From JAGQOZ01 sp041399205 (GTDB taxonomy: Bacteria > Planctomycetota > Planctomycetia > Pirellulales > Pirellulaceae): a DNA stretch of 7,464 bases. The notes beneath the pieces were generated by a model. That model ran no database searches, had not been told where the DNA came from, and was given only the letters and a program-made list of their open reading frames with translations. Of this stretch, positions 1 to 5,541 are shown piece after piece. The translations under genes were made by a program, and so were the position numbers. Numbering within the stretch: the first letter of the stretch is position 1; every line of letters begins with the position of its first letter. Where the stretch lies: positions 1 through 7,464 of the forward strand of contig JAWKTK010000052.1 in assembly GCA_041399205.1 (NCBI GenBank). The letters run 5' to 3'.

Positions 1-3000
1 GGAAAAGCCGGGTAACGTCAAAGCGCCAACCGCTTGTGGATTGGTTTGATCGGACAGATCAATCGCAAACAAGGGATCAATCTGACGGTACGTCACCACG
101 TACGCTCGATCACCAAAATACCGCACCGATTGAATTGATTCATTCAACGCCAAGTTTTGCATGCTGCCCACGTATTCCAACGTGCCGTGATCTTCTTTGA
201 CCACAAACATGGCATTTTCACTTTGGCCCGACCAATTTCCGGATCCGGAATTGCTGATGGACGTGGCGATGCGCAAGTGACCGTCGTACTCGTCCGCGGA
301 GAACTGGTTCAACATACGGCCAGGCACAAAGCCCGCCGCCACAAATTCGACTCCGCCCGTTGCGCCATCCCAATCGAACTTGTTCACTCGAGTGACCTGG
401 CCGATGTCGGTTTCGTAGCCGTTGTCAAAGATGTAGAAATTGCCCAGCGAAGCATAAACGATACCGGCTCCTGTAGTGTAAACGCCTGACGTAAACGAAA
501 TCCCAGGATCGTCGTTCAGGACATTAATAGAAGTCAGCGATATCAATTCGAACGAACCGTCGTTCATCGGCTGATAAATATCCTCGGGCGAGTTGAGCCA
601 TCCGGCACGAACCACTTCCCCATCTGCACCGGCACTGGCGTAATTCGGCAACGCGGCATCCAACAATTCCGCTGGATTGGCGTCCATTCTGGCGAAATAC
701 TCTTCGGCCGTTTCATAGCGACGAGTCACCGAATCGTCATCCGGATTGTCGGGATCACCTTCGTCTACGATTTCCACCACGGCTGGTCGAGGAGCAACGC
801 CATTCTTTTCGGTGGCCACATAAACAAAGTCACCTACAGCTCGAGACTCCACGTAGTTTCCTTCCAGCGTCGTTTGCTGCACCAACGTCGGCGCACTGCG
901 ATCGTGCACATCCAGCACGGTTACAATTGTGGAGTATCGCCATTCACCGGATGGATACGGCCACCAGAAATCGCCAAAGAAATCAGGCCCGCCTGTGGGA
1001 TCTGGATTCGCCGGCGCGTCATCTTCCCAGTCCGGAATAAATTCTGATACGGTGGAAATCACGGTCAGCCGATCGTCTCCTTCGGCCAAATACTGTCCCA
1101 CAGGATTTCCAGCGATCAGCGTCCGCGAAACTTCGGCCAGATCTTCACCCGGCCAAGCCGACATGATGACCAGTTCGCGCCCTGCCAATGAATACAAATA
1201 ATCGGCGTCGAATTCCACCAAGTCCGCTTCGTCCACGCCTTCCACTTGCACATTAGTGTCCGAAGAATCTCGACCGTCATTCGCTCCTGCTTCCGGAGCT
1301 GGTCCGCCAGCGAAGTCACCATCCAACCACCAATCGCCTCGATTCCAAACGTAGGAACCAAACAGATATTGATAACGAGTCTCCGCGTCGGCAATCAAGA
1401 ATTCTCGATACGCTTCTACCGAATCAAACGTCGGGAACCGATCGGATGGATCGGGATCGACATGCACGGTGACTTCGGCCTTGAGCTGATTGTCCACCGT
1501 ATAGACCAGCGTCTCCGAACCGTGAAAACCTTCGGCCGCCTGGTATCGGATCGTTCGTCCGTCGTTGGAAATAGATACCGCCGCTCCCGAAGGAGATGCG
1601 GATACATTCGTAATCTTCTGAGCTCCCGTATAACCTCCGCTGAAACTATCGTTATGCAGCAAGCCCAAGTCTTCTGCCTGTCCACTGGCCACGTGAAATT
1701 CATCGTTCAGCAAACGCTGGATCACGTTGACTGTGGCTGTGGCTTCCATCTGCCCGTCAACAATGTAGGTAAACGAATCGGTTCCCACAAAGTCAGTTGG
1801 AGGCGAATAGCGAACCGACCGGCCATCCGCTGATACTTCGACCGTGCCACCATGTTCGCTGGCCGAAACGCCCGTAATGCGCTTCGCACCTCGATAATTC
1901 ACACTGCGACAAGCATCCCACGGATGATTATTTTGAAAATCATTTTGCAGCACGGACAAGTTTGTCGACGGACTGTTTTGGTCCATCAAGAAATAGTCGT
2001 AAGACAAATGCCCCGTACGATAGACGTAAACGGAAGCGGTGTAGGTGTCATCCACCGTGTAAGTCAGTTCACCAACATTGGACGAACTGGGAGTCGCCAG
2101 AATACGTTGTCCATCGGCGGAAATGGAAACGGCCCAACCGTCACTCGCTTCCACACCGGTAATGACACTGGGCCCTGGATAGCCGAACTGAAAATAATCA
2201 TTCGCCAAAACATTTAGCGTATAAGTTTCGGCCGTACCATTGACACAATAGCTATACGAATCATACGACGCCAGTGGCTGCACATAGACATGGACGCTTG
2301 CCTCTAGTTCGCCGTCCACAACGTACGTAAACGAATCGCTACCGGTGAAGTTTTCTGCCGGCGTATAGAAAAGACGGTTTGCATCCAAGCGAATGGTACC
2401 GCCCGATTCCGTATCGCTGACCGACGTAATCTGCTTGGCACCTCTGTAACCGTTCCCCAGAAAATCGTTACTAAGCACATCCAAGAATCGATTGGGCGTG
2501 TCCTGATACGTGCTGAGCGAATCGTCACGAACAGGCCGAGTCACCTGCACGGAAACTCGAGCCGGATAGCGTCCGTCCGCCGTATACGTAAACGAATCGG
2601 TGCCGTTGAAACCGGGCGCCGGCGTGTAGAGGACCTGCAGGCCGTTTGCAGAAATGGAAACCGAACCACCCTGGTCTGATTCCGACTGCACATCGGTAAC
2701 ACGCTGGACGATTTTGATCTGCCGATCGGTCTGATAGTCGTAGTAGTAATCGTTCGTCAGCACGCTGATTGGTTGGTTCGAACTTTCATAGTCAATTTCC
2801 GTATAGTCATCTTGCACCGGGCGCTGAATGTTGAACGAGGCGGAAGCTTCGTAGGTGTTGTCAACCACATAGGTCAAACTGTCCCAGCCATATGCGTCGG
2901 CAGCAGGTTGATACATTATCGACCGCCCGTCGGCGCTGATTTGCACGCTACCGCCATTACTGGTCTCGGATACCAACGTAATCTGCTTTGCGCCACTGTA

Positions 3001-3744
3001 GCCCGCCCAAAACGGATCATTCGCCAGGACCGAATAGGACTTGAGCGGTTCGTTCTGCAAAATGTAGTAGTTGTCATAGCGCAACGGTAGAGTTAGGTCG
3101 ATGGTCGCTCGCCCAGAATACTTTCCGTCCACGATATACACGAATTGGTCTCGTCCTTGTGCGAACGTAGATGGCGTATACATCACCGACTTGCCATCCG
3201 CACTGATCTGCACTTCCGAATCGGCATTGGTAGTGCTGACTAGCGTAATCTGACGAGCACCTGTGTAGCCGTCCCAAAACCGATCGTTGCCCAAGACGTT
3301 CAGCGAATGTGCTTGCCCGTCGGGAGGCAGAGTGAATTCGTCGTCCTGCAACGGAGATTGAATGGAGACGTTGACCGTCGAGTAGAATTGGTTGTCCACA
3401 AAGTACACGAACGATTCTTCGCCCGCAAAGTCGGCTGGCGGCGTGTAGCTCAATGACTGGTGGTCTGAATTGATACTGATTCGACCACCTTGCGAACCAA
3501 AACTAACGGACGTGATTTGACGGTCGCCTTCGTAATCATCGCTAAACGAATCGTTGGCCAACACGTCCAGCGTCATCGCATCGCCATTTTCGAACGCTTG
3601 CACTTGATCCGCCACCAACGTGGCCGTCAACAACGAACGTACTTCTAACGACTCCGGTTGTAGCCGAACACGACGACGCAGCTTTTCCCGCTGCGAACGT
3701 TTTCCGAAAATCCGCTTCGATTGACCCAAATTCTGCCTAGACAT
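1..3744 (-). CDS. Giant secreted-type protein: LEPR-XLL-like N-terminus, eight Ig/cadherin-like repeats, Beta_propel domain (C-terminus off window)
   Basis: The frame is open from an ATG at 3744-3742 to the window edge, giving 1248 codons with no stop. The start is fixed by a perfect AGGAGG seven bases upstream. Residues 9-28 are strongly basic, and residues 33-39 read LEVRSLL, close to the LEPR-XLL motif found at the N-terminus of many large planctomycete surface proteins. Residues about 45-763 are eight Ig-like repeats. Residues 764-829 form a linker rich in Trp, Asp and Gly. From about residue 830 (TNVQVEGVDEADLVEFDADY) the sequence matches the start of the Beta_propel family (PF09826). 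Later family-typical stretches are RYETAEEYFARM (about 1009-1020) and, near the cut, SVRYFGDRAYVVTYRQIDPL. Family members usually continue with further blades, so a few hundred residues are probably missing. The likely location is outside the cytoplasm, as an adhesive or surface protein; the ligand and role are unknown. There is no classic hydrophobic signal peptide. Family calls are from memory of motifs, not a search. Confidence 0.9.
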   Translation of the reverse strand, partial: MSRQNLGQSKRIFGKRSQREKLRRRVRLQPESLEVRSLLTATLVADQVQAFENGDAMTLDVLANDSFSDDYEGDRQITSVSFGSQGGRISINSDHQSLSYTPPADFAGEESFVYFVDNQFYSTVNVSIQSPLQDDEFTLPPDGQAHSLNVLGNDRFWDGYTGARQITLVSTTNADSEVQISADGKSVMYTPSTFAQGRDQFVYIVDGKYSGRATIDLTLPLRYDNYYILQNEPLKSYSVLANDPFWAGYSGAKQITLVSETSNGGSVQISADGRSIMYQPAADAYGWDSLTYVVDNTYEASASFNIQRPVQDDYTEIDYESSNQPISVLTNDYYYDYQTDRQIKIVQRVTDVQSESDQGGSVSISANGLQVLYTPAPGFNGTDSFTYTADGRYPARVSVQVTRPVRDDSLSTYQDTPNRFLDVLSNDFLGNGYRGAKQITSVSDTESGGTIRLDANRLFYTPAENFTGSDSFTYVVDGELEASVHVYVQPLASYDSYSYCVNGTAETYTLNVLANDYFQFGYPGPSVITGVEASDGWAVSISADGQRILATPSSSNVGELTYTVDDTYTASVYVYRTGHLSYDYFLMDQNSPSTNLSVLQNDFQNNHPWDACRSVNYRGAKRITGVSASEHGGTVEVSADGRSVRYSPPTDFVGTDSFTYIVDGQMEATATVNVIQRLLNDEFHVASGQAEDLGLLHNDSFSGGYTGAQKITNVSASPSGAAVSISNDGRTIRYQAAEGFHGSETLVYTVDNQLKAEVTVHVDPDPSDRFPTFDSVEAYREFLIADAETRYQYLFGSYVWNRGDWWLDGDFAGGPAPEAGANDGRDSSDTNVQVEGVDEADLVEFDADYLYSLAGRELVIMSAWPGEDLAEVSRTLIAGNPVGQYLAEGDDRLTVISTVSEFIPDWEDDAPANPDPTGGPDFFGDFWWPYPSGEWRYSTIVTVLDVHDRSAPTLVQQTTLEGNYVESRAVGDFVYVATEKNGVAPRPAVVEIVDEGDPDNPDDDSVTRRYETAEEYFARMDANPAELLDAALPNYASAGADGEVVRAGWLNSPEDIYQPMNDGSFELISLTSINVLNDDPGISFTSGVYTTGAGIVYASLGNFYIFDNGYETDIGQVTRVNKFDWDGATGGVEFVAAGFVPGRMLNQFSADEYDGHLRIATSISNSGSGNWSGQSENAMFVVKEDHGTLEYVGSMQNLALNESIQSVRYFGDRAYVVTYRQIDPLFAIDLSDQTNPQAVGALTLPGFS
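1456..3612 (-). repeat. Eight tandem Ig/cadherin-like protein repeats (about 89 residues each)
   Basis: Each unit carries the pattern VLxNDxFxxGYxGAKQIT, then xVSxxxxGGxVxISADG, then YTPxxxFxGxDSFTYxVDG and a closing beta strand, which resembles the bacterial Big_9/cadherin-like fold. The Asp of the conserved Asn-Asp anchor falls at residues 65, 154, 243, 332, 427, 516, 602 and 699. The spacings are therefore 89, 89, 89, 95, 89, 86 and 97. The 95 comes from extra residues in unit 4 (the VTDVQSESDQ region). The 97 comes from an insertion in unit 7 just after the anchor (HPWDACRSVN). The units are clearly homologous at protein level but diverged in DNA, so the array is old rather than freshly amplified. 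Such domains usually act as rigid spacers or adhesive stalks. Confidence 0.9.
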
Positions 3745-3751
3745 CGCCAAA

Positions 3752-3757
3752 CCTCCT
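3752..3757 (-). promoter_or_regulatory. Strong Shine-Dalgarno site for the giant repeat protein
   Basis: On the minus strand this reads AGGAGG, a full anti-16S match, separated by seven bases (TTTGGCG) from the ATG at 3744. It settles the start codon and suggests the gene is well translated. Confidence 0.85.
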
Positions 3758-3781
3758 AATCCCCCAAGACGGGACTTGCCG

Positions 3782-3800
3782 ACAGTGTCTCTTGCACTGT
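3782..3800. promoter_or_regulatory. Short inverted repeat in the divergent intergenic region
   Basis: ACAGTG (3782-3787) and CACTGT (3795-3800) are perfect inverse complements around a seven-base loop. On the minus strand the hairpin would lie in the probable 5' leader of the repeat-protein mRNA, about 25 bases ahead of its AGGAGG. It could be a small operator or a leader hairpin. A six-base stem can also arise by chance. The rest of 3745-4000 contains no convincing gene. Confidence 0.25.
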
Positions 3801-3932
3801 TTTCTGAAGACTGATTCCATCTTAACGTCGATTTCGCGCTGGGGAAAACGACGGAATTTAACTTCTCTTCGAATCGGGTTCGTTTATCGGAACGCAATCG
3901 TCCTAGCTTTGACGATGGCGGCCTGCGTCCAG

Positions 3933-3961
3933 TTTAGATTTCGCAACAAAACGGCTAGGAT
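3933..3961 (+). promoter_or_regulatory. Possible sigma70-like promoter for the symporter-NamZ pair
   Basis: TTTAGA (3933-3938) and TAGGAT (3956-3961) each match four of six consensus bases, with a 17-base spacer. They lie 40-68 bases before the symporter start. An alternative -35 box is TTGACG at 3909-3914, but its spacing to a -10 box is poor. The call is weak: it rests on matches by eye, and planctomycete promoters are poorly defined. Confidence 0.2.
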
Positions 3962-3988
3962 ACGAAGGTTAATCGAGTAAAAAACTGC

Positions 3989-3993
3989 AGGAA
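3989..3993 (+). promoter_or_regulatory. Shine-Dalgarno site that bears on the symporter start
   Basis: AGGAA ends seven bases before TTG 4001 and thirteen bases before ATG 4007. The spacing favours the TTG as start, while codon preference favours the ATG. The two choices differ by only two residues. Confidence 0.5.
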
Positions 3994-4000
3994 TATTGTT

Positions 4001-5191
4001 TTGGACATGCAACTTTCGCCCGTTGATTTCGCTGTGCTGACTGCCTACTTGGCGGCAGTCGTGGCCTTTGGCCTGTGGGTCGGCCGAGGCGCCAAGAACT
4101 TATCGGATTACTTGTTGGGCGGGCGAAACCTCCCGTGGTGGGCCATCTTGGGTTCCATCGTCGCCACGGAAACCAGCACCGTCACGTTTCTCAGTGTTCC
4201 CGGAATTGCATTTGCCGACGGAGGAAATCTGGGCTTTCTCCAATTGGCGTTCGGCTACATCGTGGGCCGAACCATCATTGTGTTTGTCCTGCTGCCGCTG
4301 TACTTCCAAGGCAAAATATTTACCGCGTATGAAATTCTGCAAAAGCGATTCGGCCAGACAACTCGCAAAACCGCTTCGCTCCTGTTTCTGGTCACTCGAA
4401 ATTTGGGCGACGGCCTGCGACTCTATTTAACCGCTTTGGTGCTGCGCGAAGTCATCGGTTTGCCGTTGGAGTTATGCATTGTGGTGATTGGTATCGCCAC
4501 CATCATCTACACGTGCATCGGCGGCATGAAGTCGGTGGTCTGGAACGATTGCGTGCAATTCGCGGCGTATATGCTGGGCGGTCTTCTAGCGGCGATGATC
4601 ATCGTGCAAAAACTGCCGGGTGGCTGGGCCGAATACGTTTCCTTCGCGCAAGAACATCAGAAACTGCAGCTGTTCGATTTCCAATACGACTTGACCAACC
4701 CACATTACATCTGGGCGGGCCTCATTGGCGGAGCGTTCTTGACCTTGGGAACGCACGGCACCGATCAAATGATGGTCCAGCGATACTTGTGTGCTCGGAA
4801 TCAGCGAGACGCCGGTTGGGCGTTGGTCTTGAGCGGTTTCACGGTGCTGTTGCAGTTCCTGTTGTTCTTGCTGATCGGCATCGGCTTGGCAGCATTCTAT
4901 GCGCATCACCCGGAAATCACATTTAAAAAAAATGATCGAGTCTTCGCGTCGTTTATTGTGACGCAACTTCCGGCCAATGTCGGGATCATCGGGATTGTAT
5001 TGGCCGCAGTATTTTCGGCGGCCATGTCGACGCTTTCCAGTTCGTTAAATTCGTCCGCCAGCGCGTTGGTAAATGATTGGTTTCGCACCAATCGAACAAT
5101 AACGACGACGACAACGACAACGACAACGACAAGGCAAATCCCGACAACGACGGTTCGGCTCGTTTTCTGCTGCGCATCACGCAAGGACTGA
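4001..5191 (+). CDS. Sodium:solute symporter (SSS/SLC5 family), N-terminal part, frameshifted
   Basis: This is an inner-membrane Na+-coupled importer of the SSS family. Residues 1-361 hold about nine hydrophobic segments, roughly at 8-28, 44-71, 78-102, 126-148, 154-176, 180-205, 234-252, 272-300 and 318-350. The family-typical motif GTDQMMVQRYL is at 253-263. AAMSTLSSSLN at 340-350 offers Ala340, Ser343 and Thr344, which align with the Na2-site residues of PutP (Ala337, Ser340, Thr341). After NDWF (358-361) the frame runs into a Thr run encoded by an (AAC/GAC) tract and ends in unrelated residues at a TGA (5189-5191). The true C-terminal part continues in the -1 frame as the next entry. Joined, the two would give about 510 residues, normal for the family. 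The substrate cannot be read from sequence. The start is TTG 4001 (favoured by the Shine-Dalgarno site) or ATG 4007. The gene may be a real frameshift mutant, recoded, or carry an assembly error. Confidence 0.85.
   Translation: MDMQLSPVDFAVLTAYLAAVVAFGLWVGRGAKNLSDYLLGGRNLPWWAILGSIVATETSTVTFLSVPGIAFADGGNLGFLQLAFGYIVGRTIIVFVLLPLYFQGKIFTAYEILQKRFGQTTRKTASLLFLVTRNLGDGLRLYLTALVLREVIGLPLELCIVVIGIATIIYTCIGGMKSVVWNDCVQFAAYMLGGLLAAMIIVQKLPGGWAEYVSFAQEHQKLQLFDFQYDLTNPHYIWAGLIGGAFLTLGTHGTDQMMVQRYLCARNQRDAGWALVLSGFTVLLQFLLFLLIGIGLAAFYAHHPEITFKKNDRVFASFIVTQLPANVGIIGIVLAAVFSAAMSTLSSSLNSSASALVNDWFRTNRTITTTTTTTTTTRQIPTTTVRLVFCCASRKD
5101..5130 (+). repeat. (AAC/GAC) trinucleotide microsatellite at the symporter frame break
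   Basis: Ten uninterrupted RAC triplets lie here: AAC, three GAC, then AAC-GAC three times. The tract is part hexanucleotide repeat (AACGAC). It is flanked by similar diverged triplets (AACAAT before, GACAACGAC at 5143-5151 after). In the symporter N-terminal frame it encodes a Thr run; in the C-terminal frame it encodes alternating Asn and Asp. It sits in a hydrophilic loop between membrane helices. Gain or loss of whole units keeps the frame, so unit slippage alone would change loop length but not repair the frameshift. Confidence 0.85.
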
Positions 5192-5526
5192 CAGTCCTGT
5201 TCGGCGTGCTGCAAATCGGCATTGCCATTGGCGTCCAAGAAGTGGAATCGGTTGTCGGCAGCGCACTGGCCATTGCGGGCTTTTCGGCAGGACTTTTGCT
5301 GGGCGTTTTTCTGCTTGGCATTCTGGTCCAACGAGCTGGTCAGACGTCTGCCTTGGTAGGCTTGTTGTGTGGCACCATCGTGTTGATTCTGGTGCGGTTT
5401 GTCTTGCCCGGCAAGGTCTGGCTAGGATACGAATGGCAGTTGCTGGCTTGGCCGTGGCTCCCCGTTGTAGGCAGTTTGACCACGTTTATTATCGGCACGT
5501 TGATCAGCGTGGTCATACCGCGTTCC

Positions 5527-5541
5527 AGGACCGAACCATGA
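5527..5541 (+). promoter_or_regulatory. Shine-Dalgarno site and ATGA stop-start overlap coupling symporter and NamZ
   Basis: AGGA (5527-5530) is seven bases before ATG 5538, and that ATG shares bases with the symporter TGA (5539-5541). The four-base ATGA overlap implies translational coupling. If ribosomes stop early at 5191 because of the frameshift, coupling would be weakened and NamZ would rely on its own ribosome binding site. Confidence 0.7.

Larger units (their letters stand above)
5077..5541 (+). pseudogene. Sodium:solute symporter, C-terminal part in the shifted frame
   Basis: This frame carries the missing end of the upstream symporter. It has an Asn/Asp-rich hydrophilic linker (NNNDDDNDNDNDKANPDND), then RFLLRITQGLTVLFG and four hydrophobic segments: LTVLFGVLQIGIAIGV, SALAIAGFSAGLLLGVFLLG, LVGLLCGTIVLILVRFVL and a final one ending LISVVIP. 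Four closing helices are what the SSS fold needs after the Na2-site helix. The frame is blocked upstream by TGA at 5074-5076. Its first possible start, TTG 5077, has no Shine-Dalgarno site, so independent translation is unlikely. One added base (or two lost) between about 5076 and 5160 would join the two parts. The stop (TGA 5539-5541) overlaps the NamZ ATG. Natural inactivation, programmed -1 frameshifting and a one-base sequencing error are all open. Confidence 0.75.

Noticed and set aside
157..3277. Many open frames of 60-195 codons on the plus strand and in other minus frames across 1-3277
   Set aside because: They are all shadows of the single continuous minus-strand frame 3744-1, which has clear domain homology and a strong Shine-Dalgarno site. 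The shadow frames lack ribosome sites and recognisable domains.
1456..3612. CRISPR or DNA-level tandem repeat in the Ig-coding region
   Set aside because: The periodicity is at protein level, about 267 bases, with strongly diverged DNA. It shows no short identical repeats with unique spacers.
3792..3980. Plus-strand 62-codon frame in the divergent intergenic region
   Set aside because: It begins at a TTG with no Shine-Dalgarno site, has no recognisable motif, and covers the probable promoter of the symporter.
5101..5130. Classic on/off phase variation through microsatellite unit number
   Set aside because: Units are three or six bases, so gain or loss does not change the frame. Only a one-base (or two-base) indel could toggle it.
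5084..5191. Programmed -1 ribosomal frameshift as the explanation for the split symporter
   Set aside because: I found no X XXY YYZ slippery heptamer in the right frame between 5077 and 5190. The best candidate is a lone Phe codon (TTC preceded by T) near 5163, which is weak. It is not excluded but is not claimed.
4906..5331. Minus-strand frame with a long Val-rich run
   Set aside because: The run is just the complement of the RAC microsatellite. The frame is antisense to the symporter and has no other support.
5367..5537. Possible 57-residue N-terminal extension of NamZ
   Set aside because: It overlaps the symporter C-terminal helices in another frame, its composition (many Arg and His) is shadow-like, and it is not homologous to DUF1343. 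The ATG at 5538 has a Shine-Dalgarno site and the ATGA overlap.
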